This document shows, piece after piece, positions 8,865 to 18,059 of a stretch of 64,000 bases of DNA. The translations under genes and the position numbers were made by a program. Source of the DNA: UBA940 sp031548515 (GTDB taxonomy: Bacteria; Bacteroidota; Bacteroidia; Bacteroidales; Rikenellaceae). Each line of letters opens with the position of its first letter. Position 1 is the first letter of the stretch. The stretch covers positions 4,680-68,679 of the forward strand of contig JAVBRB010000004.1 of the NCBI GenBank assembly GCA_031548515.1, in the 5' to 3' direction. The notes below the pieces were generated by a model, which did no database searches, had not been told where the DNA came from, and saw only the letters and a list, made by a program, of their open reading frames with translations.

Positions 8865-9182
8865 ATGTCAGAGACAAAAAAACAGGGCATAGACCTCGAA
8901 CTCGACGAAAACGTTGCACAGGGACACTATGCAAACCTCGCGATCATCTCGCACTCTGCGACAGAATTCGTTATCGACTTTGCGGCTATAATGCCAGGAG
9001 TCCCCAAAGCGAAGATCAAAAGCCGCGTTATCCTCGGCCCGGAACATGCCAAAAGGCTGCTACTGTCGCTGCAGGATAACATTACACGCTACGAAAGCGC
9101 CGTCGGACGCATCGACCTCCACGGACAACAAAATTCCTCCGAAGACCATCTGACGATAGGTTTCACACAGGGGGAAGCGTAG
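8865..9182 (+). CDS. DUF3467 domain protein
   Basis: This 105-residue cytoplasmic protein has the DUF3467 pattern: QGHYANLAIISHSATEFVIDFA, then PGVPKAKIKSRVILGPEHAKRLLLSLQDNI. The family is widespread in Bacteroidota and has no established function. The ATG at 8865 is preferred over an in-frame TTG at 8838, which falls inside the -7 box. A strong hairpin terminator follows, so it is a one-gene unit. Confidence 0.85.
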   Translation: MSETKKQGIDLELDENVAQGHYANLAIISHSATEFVIDFAAIMPGVPKAKIKSRVILGPEHAKRLLLSLQDNITRYESAVGRIDLHGQQNSSEDHLTIGFTQGEA

Positions 9183-9274
9183 CCGGACTACAAAACGCAT
9201 CGACGTCCATTAAGCCGCCCGGAAAGGGAGGCCGCATACCTTTACAATCTTTTAACAGATACAAACAGGTCGTA

Positions 9275-9316
9275 AAAATAAATGGGAAAAACCAGATGGT
9301 TTTTCCCATTTATTTT
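9275..9316. terminator. Bidirectional hairpin terminator
   Basis: AAAATAAATGGGAAAAACC (9275-9293), loop AGAT, then its exact 19-base complement (9298-9316). A-rich and T-rich edges on both sides suit termination of the DUF3467 gene (+) and the DUF5723 gene (-). Confidence 0.85.
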
Positions 9317-9329
9317 CGACCGGACTATC

Positions 9330-10745
9330 TTACCATGGTTTTGAACGCCCTTTGAGCGTAAAAGCAAGTCCCATGTACAGGTTCATCGATTTGGCGCGCA
9401 GGGGATATCTGAAGTCCTGGCTTATGAAATTCAACTGTGCCAGCTGCGTCGCGATGTAATCGACGCCGAGAAAGAAATTGACGCCCTTGGGATGGAAGTT
9501 GAGTGCAAAACCGAAAATACCGATTTTATTGTGTATGAACGACTGGCTGAGAGAAGCCGTAAACCAGTCCGAAGGACGGACGGTCGCAGCCAGTGTCAGT
9601 TCGGAATACGTGATGCGGTTCCCGAATTTAGTGTGAGACAAAAGGCCGACACCAAGGAGATTATCGAAGAAGTTATACTCGGCTCCGACATTGAGCGTAG
9701 TGGCAAGTCTCTTTGAATAACCTGTGTTACCCGTATGATACAGCTTGCCGACATCATCGCTTTCAGGTTCCTTAAGGTCCCAATCTTCGATCTCGGTATT
9801 GTATCCGGTAAATTCGTAAGCCCCGCCAACAAAATCGGCCTGTACGGCGTTTTTACCGCCCCATCTGATAAAGCCGAGATCGTTAAGCGCTAAAGAGACC
9901 TTCAGCCGGTTGTCGAGCAGCTTCATCTCGGCGCCTACATCGATGGCTGCACCCCAACTGCCGAACCCCCTGCCTATTTCGAACCGATCCTCGAAATTGG
10001 CCAGTTCGCCGGTGTCGAAAGTCCCATCGCTCTTACTAATACCCGTATAGTCCATGCCGAATACGTTTCCTTGTACGGAGCCGTCGAAAGAGGCGCTTGC
10101 CTTATCGGGCGTAACGGTCAGATTCAGATTATCGAATGTAGCCTCGGCATGAGCAAAACCCATCAGCAGTTTGAGGCGGCCGCCCACTACAAGGTTCTCC
10201 CATCCCACCGGCATGGTGAACCCGAGTGCGAACTCGCTGAATGCCATCGCATCGACCGTAACATCGGGAATATTGTACTCACCATTCCGGAGGTCTTTCA
10301 GGATTTTGAAAACATCCTTCGGAATACCCGTATTGGTAACGGCGCGCAGGTTCCAGTTGAACGACCAGAAATAGTCCTGGTTTTTGTTGTACTTGCCGAA
10401 GCCCACCAGATTCCAGATAATGTCCGTGTTGGTACTGGCGGTGGAGGGCATGCGGTTCAGGAATTTTTCGGCACCGACCGAACCGTGAAGCGGCGTGACG
10501 TGCCCTCCACGATATGGATATATGAAATTCTCGACTGACAGGAAGTTGTTGTTGAGGTTTATCCCAAGGTAGCCGATGGGCAGTAGCGGCATATTGAGAT
10601 AGTTGTATTTCGGAGTCAGTGCGGCGTTCATTTCATAGCGCTGGATGGATCCCTCCATAAAATAGGAGGTCTTCATCTGGGCCGAAGCCCCTGCGGCGCA
10701 AAGCGCAAAAACTACCGTAAGCAGTGATTTGTATGTATTCTTCAT
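9330..10745 (-). CDS. DUF5723 family outer-membrane beta-barrel protein
   Basis: The 471-residue protein has a signal peptide ending near ASAQ (residue ~22). The rest is built of amphipathic strands typical of a FadL-like barrel, including VGAEYNFFDNLLGVGLLSHTKF and a last strand before the polar tail. Bacteroidota proteins of this pattern are grouped as DUF5723; no substrate is known. It follows the lipoprotein gene at 10787-13144 after 41 bases, so the two are probably co-transcribed and may act together at the outer membrane. Confidence 0.75.
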   Translation of the reverse strand: MKNTYKSLLTVVFALCAAGASAQMKTSYFMEGSIQRYEMNAALTPKYNYLNMPLLPIGYLGINLNNNFLSVENFIYPYRGGHVTPLHGSVGAEKFLNRMPSTASTNTDIIWNLVGFGKYNKNQDYFWSFNWNLRAVTNTGIPKDVFKILKDLRNGEYNIPDVTVDAMAFSEFALGFTMPVGWENLVVGGRLKLLMGFAHAEATFDNLNLTVTPDKASASFDGSVQGNVFGMDYTGISKSDGTFDTGELANFEDRFEIGRGFGSWGAAIDVGAEMKLLDNRLKVSLALNDLGFIRWGGKNAVQADFVGGAYEFTGYNTEIEDWDLKEPESDDVGKLYHTGNTGYSKRLATTLNVGAEYNFFDNLLGVGLLSHTKFGNRITYSELTLAATVRPSDWFTASLSQSFIHNKIGIFGFALNFHPKGVNFFLGVDYIATQLAQLNFISQDFRYPLRAKSMNLYMGLAFTLKGRSKPW

Positions 10746-10786
10746 CTTTCCGGGTTTGCTTATAATGTTTTACGTCGTGGGGCGGA

Positions 10787-13144
10787 TTAAAGTTCGTTCA
10801 GGTCTACGTGTACCCCGCTGTCCAGAGTTAACCACACCTTGCCCGAGATATAGTCGTCGGGTTTGAGTCGGTTGGCTGCGCCGGTGCCTGAAACAGGCAG
10901 GCGCAGTTTCAATTGGTCGATCTCTGAAAGCGTTTTGAAGTCGCCTCCGTTGGGAACGTTGATAGCTATCGTGAGTGTGGATGTCTTCGCCCCACCTGCA
11001 TCGGGCTGCGGTCCTTCTATTACGCCGGTAACGGTAGTCGTAAGTCCGTTTATGCTCGCCCCCTGTTCGTTGAGAAATTCGGCGGTAACGCCGCTTACCT
11101 TGAGGGGAAACGAAACCGTCAATTGAGCATGGGCCAGAATATCGGCAGCTTTGACCTTCATGTCGGCAAGATCTGTGAATGTCTCGTTCAGGCCGTCTTC
11201 ATTGATCTCGATGACCAGATTCATCTCATCGCCGAACTCGATCGGCATATCGACGCCGTAAGACATCTCGAACAGAAAATCTTCATTCATGCGGATCGAG
11301 TGGATTTTGTTCGGTGTGGCCTTGGCCGACAATGAGATATTGACAGTGGTCGGCAGGATCTTCATTAGATTGTCCATATCGGTATAATAAGGCGTATAAC
11401 CGGCCGGAACAGTTTCGCCCTGCTCTGCTATAAATATATGTGAAATTTCTGCACCCTGGCCGCCTGACGGCTCGATCGTGATGTCTCCGACCTCCACTTT
11501 GCCAAGAGAAGTGCCGTCTTTATCCGTGGGATCGAGGGTAAGATCGCCGATTATCTCGATGCCGGACGAATTGCTGACGGTCATGGAGATGGTCGGCGCC
11601 TTGAGATCCGGATACTGCTCTTCGTCCCCCATTTTTTCCGTCAGGTCTGACAGGTCGATGGGTTCGATACCAGCATCCGCTATATAGTCGTCGAGCGGAA
11701 GGTCGAGGACGGCATGGACGGTCGAAACCTGCAGGCCGTCGGCATCGACATCGACATTGATGACCGAATTGGGATTAAGCGGCTCTATATCTGTCGACCA
11801 GCGGAACTGCTGGGATGCGAACGTATGGTTAACCTCTATCTCTATATCGTCGAAAGCCGAAAAATCTATTGTCCCGTTAACCGGAACACCATGGCTCCCC
11901 AGTCCGATGCTGTTGAGCTGCAGTTGGTAACCGGCCTCCAGATCGGCAAGCGGAGCTGTGAGTACATTGCCATTGATGTTGCCTTTAGGATCGGTGAACA
12001 AAAACTCAGCCGGGAAAGTCACCTTTACGTCGGGTTCGGAACTGAAAGGCAGCCCCATATTACCCACAGTTATCACAATGGTCTTGTGGCCTTCGGCGAA
12101 ATCCACACTGGCGATGCTTACGACCTCGCCGGCAATAGAGTTGAGCCGATAGTCCAACGGGGTGACATCGGACTCATTGACAATTATATCGTTGGAGGTG
12201 AAGATGGCGTCTTTGAATTCCGGTTGGCCCGATATCGTCACTTTCGGCAAATCGGTACTGGCACCGTTGACATCACCTGTTTTTGTGACAAGCTGATATG
12301 TCAACGAATAAGAGAATGGTTCAGAGAATTTTATTTCATTTTCGCCGGAACCCGGGTTTGCCACAGGAGTTTTATCGTCGAGCGTCAGGCTTTCTATGTA
12401 GAAAGTAATGCTTGCCGTCCGGGCGGTGCCTACATTATAGTTGGTGACGGTTAGTTTATTGGCCGGACTTATGCTTCCTGCGGACGGATTCTTCAGAACA
12501 TACCTTTCGGGAAGCTCCACCACGAGCGACTGGATGTTGGTACCCCCGTTCACGTTCTGCAGTTCGCCCAAGTCGAAAGTCACGGTCACGAGCGTACCTG
12601 CCGCAGCCGGACCAAGCCACACCGTATTGATTTTTTTGACCTCTGCCGGCAGTCCGAAATCGATGCCGATCTCCCCGTCTACGGAGGTTATAGTATTATT
12701 AGACAACGTCTGCCCGCCGGTAACCGTACCCGACAGGCCAAGCAGCGTACCTTGACGTGTAAGGTTGAGGCCATCGATCCGGGTGTCGCCGGAAAAATCG
12801 AACGAGGGAATGCCGAGGTCGATCTGCATATCCGGGAAGGCGCTGCTTATACCGTCGAGGCCGTCCACGTTGATGCCGTCGACATTGAACGAAATATTGT
12901 CGCCGTAGCGGAATGCGTAATAGCCGTCGTCACCCACGGTAAGGTCGTCCTGGTTTTTGAACAGGTCGGCCAGTGTTTCGCGGTCTATCGTGGCCAGAGG
13001 CAGGCTTACGCCATTGGGAGCCAGATGGACCTCGGTGTTGACATCGTCGACTTTGTAATCCTTGTTGACACACGACACTGCGACGGTCATGGCAACGACA
13101 AGGAATAAAACCGGAATACGGATTTTGTAAAATTCTTTATTCAT
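10787..13144 (-). CDS. large lipoprotein of unknown function
   Basis: The product has 785 residues. The signal peptide ends in the lipobox AVSC with Cys25; the following NKDYKVDD should direct it to the outer membrane, possibly the surface. The remainder is beta-rich with repeated units rich in Asp, Val and Thr, for example EIEVNHTFASQQFRWSTDIEPLNP, and with several VTG/VSG turns suggesting tandem immunoglobulin-like or jelly-roll domains. No enzyme motif is visible. It sits directly upstream of the DUF5723 barrel gene. I do not recognise a named family. Confidence 0.7.
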   Translation of the reverse strand: MNKEFYKIRIPVLFLVVAMTVAVSCVNKDYKVDDVNTEVHLAPNGVSLPLATIDRETLADLFKNQDDLTVGDDGYYAFRYGDNISFNVDGINVDGLDGISSAFPDMQIDLGIPSFDFSGDTRIDGLNLTRQGTLLGLSGTVTGGQTLSNNTITSVDGEIGIDFGLPAEVKKINTVWLGPAAAGTLVTVTFDLGELQNVNGGTNIQSLVVELPERYVLKNPSAGSISPANKLTVTNYNVGTARTASITFYIESLTLDDKTPVANPGSGENEIKFSEPFSYSLTYQLVTKTGDVNGASTDLPKVTISGQPEFKDAIFTSNDIIVNESDVTPLDYRLNSIAGEVVSIASVDFAEGHKTIVITVGNMGLPFSSEPDVKVTFPAEFLFTDPKGNINGNVLTAPLADLEAGYQLQLNSIGLGSHGVPVNGTIDFSAFDDIEIEVNHTFASQQFRWSTDIEPLNPNSVINVDVDADGLQVSTVHAVLDLPLDDYIADAGIEPIDLSDLTEKMGDEEQYPDLKAPTISMTVSNSSGIEIIGDLTLDPTDKDGTSLGKVEVGDITIEPSGGQGAEISHIFIAEQGETVPAGYTPYYTDMDNLMKILPTTVNISLSAKATPNKIHSIRMNEDFLFEMSYGVDMPIEFGDEMNLVIEINEDGLNETFTDLADMKVKAADILAHAQLTVSFPLKVSGVTAEFLNEQGASINGLTTTVTGVIEGPQPDAGGAKTSTLTIAINVPNGGDFKTLSEIDQLKLRLPVSGTGAANRLKPDDYISGKVWLTLDSGVHVDLNEL

Positions 13145-13269
13145 GTTTGCGTTTTATGATATAAGTTCTCAAATAGGGTCGGGTTTGGTGTAAAAAAGAG
13201 CGATTCACAATGCAAAAAAAACCAAAATAAATGAAAGAGCCTAGCCAATACGTAAATTTATCCTTTGAC

Positions 13270-13301
13270 TTTCACGCAGAAGCAATAAAAGACTATATTT
13301 G
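13270..13301 (+). promoter_or_regulatory. Promoter of the TldD-like gene
   Basis: The -7 box TAtaTTTG is at 13294-13301. A TTTC at 13270-13273 with a 20-base spacer could be the -33 element. The predicted start is near 13307, about 30 nt before the ATG at 13338. Confidence 0.55.
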
Positions 13302-13337
13302 CAGTCGTTAGAAAATACGAATATTAAACAGACACCT

Positions 13338-15017
13338 ATGCATAAATTGTTCATGACGGCGGCTCTCGTTCTGGCGATGGCCGCAACCGTTCCGTTGAGT
13401 GCGCAGGAACCCCTTCTGGATATCCTGAAGGAAGAACTCCTGTACCAGTCGGGAGAACTTTCAAAAACAGACATACCTCCTTATTACATGAATTTCCGCG
13501 TCACGGAGATCGACCGCAGCGAGGCCGGAGCTTCGTTCGGCGTGATATCGGTGCGGCACGAAACTCACGAACGTATTTTCAAACCGCATATCCGGATGGG
13601 CAGCTACGATTTCGACAACTTCCGCGGCGGCATGGACGGCTACCAAAGCAGCGGCTATTATTACGGGAGAAGCCTGCTGCCGATGTCGGACGAAAATCCG
13701 GATGCCATCCGTCAAATCATCTGGAAAGAGGTCGGGGAAGCATACAAGGCTTCGGTCGAAGAACTAGAAAAACTTCGGGCTGCCGATAAGGTCAACACAA
13801 AACGCGACGACAAAGCCCCTGATTTCTCGGATGCCCCTGTCGAAAAATATTACGAGACACCGCTCTCAGACGACGAAAAGGCGTTCGACCGACCCGAAAT
13901 GGAACGGCGCGTGAAAGCCTACAGCGCGGTTTTCCTAGACAGCCCCGATATTATCAATTGTTCCGCCTCGATAAACTACACAGTGCTGCGTAAATATCTG
14001 GTATCTTCCGACGGCACGGAGATCGCGCACAACAACCGCGCCTGCCGCCTGATGATCAACGCCGTGGTGCGCACCGCCGACGGCATGGAACTGCCGCTGT
14101 ATAAATCATATTTTGCGTTCTCTCCGGATGGGCTTCCTTCGGACGAAGAGGTACTCGCCGACACCCGACTGCTCGCCGAAACACTGGAAAAAATGAAGGA
14201 CGCACCCGTCGTCGACCCATACACCGGCCCGGCACTGCTTTCGGGAGAAGCCGCAGGAGTTTTCTTCCACGAGATATTCGGGCACCGCATAGAGGGACAA
14301 CGCATGAAAAGCGACAGCGACGGCCAAACATTCAAGAAGATGGTGGGGCAGAACGTGTTGCCGAAACACTTCTCGGTTTACGATGATCCGACGCAGGCCG
14401 TATTCGGCGGCGACGATCTGTACGGCTATTACCTTTACGACGATCAGGGCGTCAAAGCACGCCGCGTGGACGTAGTGGAAAAAGGCATGCTGAACGAATT
14501 TCTTATGACCCGCGTGCCGACCGACGAGTTCGGCAGTTCGAACGGCCATGCCCGCGCGCAGGAAAATATGAACCCCGTTTCGCGCCAGTCGAACCTCATC
14601 GTGGAAACGGACAAATACCTGACAGAAGAACAGCTTCGCAAGATACTAATTAAGGAAGCTAAGGCTCAGAAAAAAGATTTCGGGCTTTATTTCAAAGAGG
14701 TGACCGGCGGATTCACCATGACAGGCAGACTCGGCGCCAATTCGTTTAACGTGACCCCGTTGGAAGTCTATAAAATCTACGTGGACGGACGCCCGGACGA
14801 ACTTGTAAGGGGTGTGGACCTGATAGGCACGCCGCTCTCGATGTTCTCGAACATAATCGAGGCGGGTGGGCAGGCAGAGATATTTACCGGAGTTTGCGGA
14901 GCCGAATCAGGCAGCATTCCCGTAACTGCAGTATCGCCGCAGGTATTGGTCGAAAAAGTGGAAGTCCAGCGGAAGGGTAAGTCTTCCGATACCCCGCCTG
15001 TCCTTTCACGCCCTTAA
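13338..15017 (+). CDS. exported TldD/PmbA family metalloprotease
   Basis: The 559-residue protein begins with a clear signal peptide (MHKLFMTAALVLAMA to VPLSAQ), unlike cytoplasmic TldD. The TldD metal-binding motif HEIFGH is at H311-H316, followed by EGQRMKSDSDGQTF. The C-terminal barrel domain carries MTRVPTDEFGSSNGHAR and the conserved GxR loop. TldD/TldE complexes cut unfolded peptides and mature peptide natural products. The ATG at 13338 starts the signal peptide; an in-frame TTG upstream lies within the promoter. It is followed after 13 bases by a related gene lacking the motif. Confidence 0.88.
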   Translation: MHKLFMTAALVLAMAATVPLSAQEPLLDILKEELLYQSGELSKTDIPPYYMNFRVTEIDRSEAGASFGVISVRHETHERIFKPHIRMGSYDFDNFRGGMDGYQSSGYYYGRSLLPMSDENPDAIRQIIWKEVGEAYKASVEELEKLRAADKVNTKRDDKAPDFSDAPVEKYYETPLSDDEKAFDRPEMERRVKAYSAVFLDSPDIINCSASINYTVLRKYLVSSDGTEIAHNNRACRLMINAVVRTADGMELPLYKSYFAFSPDGLPSDEEVLADTRLLAETLEKMKDAPVVDPYTGPALLSGEAAGVFFHEIFGHRIEGQRMKSDSDGQTFKKMVGQNVLPKHFSVYDDPTQAVFGGDDLYGYYLYDDQGVKARRVDVVEKGMLNEFLMTRVPTDEFGSSNGHARAQENMNPVSRQSNLIVETDKYLTEEQLRKILIKEAKAQKKDFGLYFKEVTGGFTMTGRLGANSFNVTPLEVYKIYVDGRPDELVRGVDLIGTPLSMFSNIIEAGGQAEIFTGVCGAESGSIPVTAVSPQVLVEKVEVQRKGKSSDTPPVLSRP

Positions 15018-15030
15018 AATCAGACATATC

Positions 15031-16707
15031 ATGAGAAGTCATATAATATCAATATTCGCAGCACTAGCATGTTGGACTGCGGCGGCGCAAAGCCAGGACG
15101 AGACCATTTTACGCGCGATGGAAACCGAGCTTTCGCGCAACATGGAGGAACTGAGTATGGACGACCTCGGCCGGCCTTTCTGGATCGGCTACATCTACTG
15201 CGACGTACGTGTGATGACGGTCGCGGCATCGCTTGGCGAGGTAGTGCAGTCGCTGACGCAACCCCAGAGGCTAAATGCCACCCGCGTACTGTTCGGCGGC
15301 TACCCCATGACCAGCGATATAAATTACAACTCCATGTATAATATCGGCAGCTCGGCCATAGAGGCCGATGAAGAACAGATCAGGCGTGAATTCTGGCTCA
15401 ATACCGATGCTAACTACAAGCAAACTGCGCCCAACATGGCCCGTAAGGCGGCCATGAGGCGGCAAAGTGCGCGAACACCCGAAGAGGAAGCGCTGCCGGA
15501 TATGCTGCCTGTCACAGCCATTGAAAAGACGGTTAAAAGTCCGGACTTAGATCTAGACGCCGCGGAGTGGGAAAAACGCGTGGCTGAGCTGTCGGCCGTA
15601 TTTGCAAAACATCCTGCGCTCTACGGTTCGGAAGTCCGCATGACGGCATACGACTGGACAAACTGGGCCTGCACGTCGGAATCAGTGCGCATGCGCTACC
15701 CATCCTCGTTCGCGTCGCTGTCCGTCAGGGCCTCGGTGCGCACTCCCGATGGGGAGGAGTTCTCCGACAACATCGAAATATACGCCACTTCCGACCTGAC
15801 ACTGCCTTCGTCGCAGCAACTGCTAGATCAGATAGAACGGTTTGCCCATAATTTGAGCGAATACGCCGCGGCGACCAAAATAGAAGAGTTCTACTCCGGT
15901 CCCGTACTTTTCACAGGCCAACCGGTGTTTCGTATGTTCGACGCCAATCTGCTACCCAACAACGGCGACGGCCTGTTGGTGAAACGGCGTTCCGAAAATC
16001 CGCAGAACCAAAGTGGCGGCAACTATTATGGGGGACAACGGTCATCCGCAGCCCGCAGGCTTGAGAACCGCCTCGGGCAAAGGGTGCTCGACCGCAAACT
16101 GACCGTCGCCAACCATTCGACGATGCAGGAATATAAAGGGACTCCGCTCCTGGGATACTACGAAATAGATGCCGACGGCGTTGTTCCGGCAGCTTCGCTC
16201 ACGGTGATCGACGGCGGAATGCTGCGCACCCTGCTCAACGGCTGCACACCGACGCTTAAAAGTCCCGCATCTACCGGAAGCAACCGCCTCAGCCTCAACA
16301 TAACGCCGACAGTAGCGCCGGGAACGCTGGAAATCAGTTCTTCGGAAACAAAACCGGCTGCCCAGCTCGAACTCGAACTCATTGACCTCGCCAAAAGCGA
16401 CGGACTGAAATATGCCTACATAGTGGAAAGGATGAGCGGCAAGGTGAATCTGGTATGGAGGATCGACGTCGCCACGGGTGCGCGTACCCTCGTCCGCAAT
16501 GCAGAAGTTACTCCGGTCGCCCTACCGCAGCTCAAGCGTATCGCCGGAGTTTCCACCGAAAGCCAGGTCTACAACTACCTTGCGGGGCAGGTTCCGGCGT
16601 CGATGATATATCCGTCGGCCGTACTGCTCGAAGACGTCGAGATCGGCGAGATGGAAACAACCAAGGAAAAGCCGTCGCCCATAGTAAACCCGCTGCAGCG
16701 GCAGTAA
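15031..16707 (+). CDS. exported TldE-like paralogue lacking the metal motif
   Basis: The 558-residue protein also has a signal peptide (RSHIISIFAALACWTAAAQS). Its layout parallels the upstream TldD-like protein: the region around ALPDMLPVTAIEKT, an EEFYSGPVLFTGQP segment where the partner has the catalytic helix, then GYYEIDADGVVPAASLTVIDGG. HExxxH is absent; the equivalent stretch reads VFRMFDANLLP. This mirrors the TldD (active) / TldE (inactive partner) arrangement, so an exported heterodimer is inferred. The short 13-base gap indicates one operon. Confidence 0.8.
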   Translation: MRSHIISIFAALACWTAAAQSQDETILRAMETELSRNMEELSMDDLGRPFWIGYIYCDVRVMTVAASLGEVVQSLTQPQRLNATRVLFGGYPMTSDINYNSMYNIGSSAIEADEEQIRREFWLNTDANYKQTAPNMARKAAMRRQSARTPEEEALPDMLPVTAIEKTVKSPDLDLDAAEWEKRVAELSAVFAKHPALYGSEVRMTAYDWTNWACTSESVRMRYPSSFASLSVRASVRTPDGEEFSDNIEIYATSDLTLPSSQQLLDQIERFAHNLSEYAAATKIEEFYSGPVLFTGQPVFRMFDANLLPNNGDGLLVKRRSENPQNQSGGNYYGGQRSSAARRLENRLGQRVLDRKLTVANHSTMQEYKGTPLLGYYEIDADGVVPAASLTVIDGGMLRTLLNGCTPTLKSPASTGSNRLSLNITPTVAPGTLEISSSETKPAAQLELELIDLAKSDGLKYAYIVERMSGKVNLVWRIDVATGARTLVRNAEVTPVALPQLKRIAGVSTESQVYNYLAGQVPASMIYPSAVLLEDVEIGEMETTKEKPSPIVNPLQRQ

Positions 16708-16757
16708 CGGCCGCAGCGAATTAATTCAGGGCGGCTTCGGATTTCCGATAATTTATA

Positions 16758-16765
16758 TATCTTTG
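16758..16765 (+). promoter_or_regulatory. -7 promoter box of rplY
   Basis: TAtcTTTG lies 93 bases before the rplY ATG at 16858. A TTCG at 16736-16739 with an 18-base spacer is a weak -33 candidate. The ~85-nt leader is G/T-rich (16776-16840) and could carry ribosomal-protein feedback, but no clear structure was identified. Confidence 0.55.
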
Positions 16766-16857
16766 CACCCGCAAACGTTTATGGGGAGCCGGACAGATTG
16801 CGGTGCCGGTTCTGAGTGGCGTTGAAGTGGATCATTAACCTGTTAAAATTCAAAAAC

Positions 16858-17445
16858 ATGCAATCCATCAAACTCAGCGCGAAGAAGCGCGAAGAATTCG
16901 GCAAGAAAAACAGCAAGGCTGTGCGCCGCGAAGAACGCATCCCCGCTGTAATCTACGGCCAGGGCGAACCCGTTAATTTCTCGCTGGACGTTAAAGAGGT
17001 CAATCCTCTCATCTACTCGCCGAAATCATACATCGTAGAACTTGACATCGAGGGTACAAAAGAATTCGCCGTACTCCGCGAAGTACAGTTCCACCCGGTC
17101 AAGGAAGAGATCCTGCACATGGACTTCTACCGCGTGAACGAAGCGAAACCCGTCACCATCGATATTCCGGTAACGATCACCGGGAACTCCGAAGGCGTGA
17201 AAATGGGCGGCAAGCTCGTCCAGAGCAAGCGCAAACTCACGGTAAGCGGCCTTATCAAAGATCTTCCCGACGAACTGACGGTGGATATAACCGAACTGGG
17301 CATCGGCAAAACCATCTTTGTGGGCGACCTCAGCTACGACAACCTGCGCCTTCTGAACCCCGCTTCGACAGCCATCTGCGCGATCCGCGTAACCCGTGCG
17401 GCGGCAGCGGCGGCAGCGGCGGCAGCGGCAGAAAACAAGAAATAG
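16858..17445 (+). CDS. rplY: 50S ribosomal protein L25 (general stress protein Ctc type)
   Basis: L25/Ctc binds 5S rRNA. The N-terminal L25 domain starts QSIKLSAKKREEFGKKNSK, and the C-terminal TL5/Ctc domain includes FYRVNEAKPVTIDIPV. The product has 195 residues and ends in eleven alanines plus ENKK, encoded by a GCG/GCA microsatellite. An open frame extends 14 codons upstream, but the MQSIKL start matches the family. pth follows 46 bases later, a common rplY-pth pairing. Confidence 0.93.
   Translation: MQSIKLSAKKREEFGKKNSKAVRREERIPAVIYGQGEPVNFSLDVKEVNPLIYSPKSYIVELDIEGTKEFAVLREVQFHPVKEEILHMDFYRVNEAKPVTIDIPVTITGNSEGVKMGGKLVQSKRKLTVSGLIKDLPDELTVDITELGIGKTIFVGDLSYDNLRLLNPASTAICAIRVTRAAAAAAAAAAAENKK
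17398..17430 (+). repeat. In-frame GCG/GCA trinucleotide repeat in rplY
   Basis: Eleven consecutive alanine codons, arranged as about three and a half copies of the 9-mer GCGGCAGCG, end the L25 gene. Slippage by whole codons or 9-mers would keep the frame and alter only tail length. Confidence 0.85.
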
Positions 17446-17491
17446 TATTATGCCGATGGTCAGATTTGTTTTGACCTAAAATATTTCTCTG

Positions 17492-18058
17492 ATGAAATAT
17501 CTGATTGTCGGGTTAGGTAACCCAGGTCCGGAATATGCCGAAACCCGCCATAATATAGGTTTTAAAGTGTTGGACACCCTTGCAGCGGTGTCCAACGCTG
17601 TTTTTGCGCCCGGGCGTTATGGCGACACATGCACCGTGCGCCATCGTGGGCACATAATCGTTCTGATGAAACCGCAAACCTATATGAACCTGAGTGGCAA
17701 AGCAGTGCGATACTGGATGCAGCAGGAAAAAGTGGATATAGAAAATGTAATGGTAGTGGTCGACGACATAGCACTGCCGTTCGGCAAGCTGCGCATCCGC
17801 TCGAAGGGTTCTGACGGCGGACACAACGGCCTGCACGACATTATCTGGACGCTCGAGGCTGACAATTTCCCGCGTATCCGCTTCGGCATAGGCGGCGATT
17901 TCCCGCGCGGGCTGCAGGCTGACTACGTGTTGAGCCAGTGGACGGGCGAAGAGAAGAAGGTGCTGCCCGAAAAGGTGGATATCGCGGTCAAGGCCATTCA
18001 GTCATTCGTTTCAGTGGGCATCGAGCGAACGATGAACACATTCAACACAAAAGGTTAA
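17492..18058 (+). CDS. pth: peptidyl-tRNA hydrolase
   Basis: Pth recycles peptidyl-tRNA by hydrolysing the ester bond. The N-terminal LIVGLGNPGPEYAETRHNIGF contains the active-site His (TRHN) and the conserved Asn of GNPG. Further conserved segments are KPQTYMNLSG, VVVDDIALPFGKLR and GSDGGHNGL. Its 188 residues are typical. The S4-domain gene starts one base after its stop, so the genes are translationally close. Confidence 0.96.
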   Translation: MKYLIVGLGNPGPEYAETRHNIGFKVLDTLAAVSNAVFAPGRYGDTCTVRHRGHIIVLMKPQTYMNLSGKAVRYWMQQEKVDIENVMVVVDDIALPFGKLRIRSKGSDGGHNGLHDIIWTLEADNFPRIRFGIGGDFPRGLQADYVLSQWTGEEKKVLPEKVDIAVKAIQSFVSVGIERTMNTFNTKG

Positions 18059-18059
18059 T

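Noticed and set aside
11714..12454. 246-codon open frame opposite the large lipoprotein gene
   Set aside because: It is a reverse-complement artefact of biased codons in the 785-aa gene.
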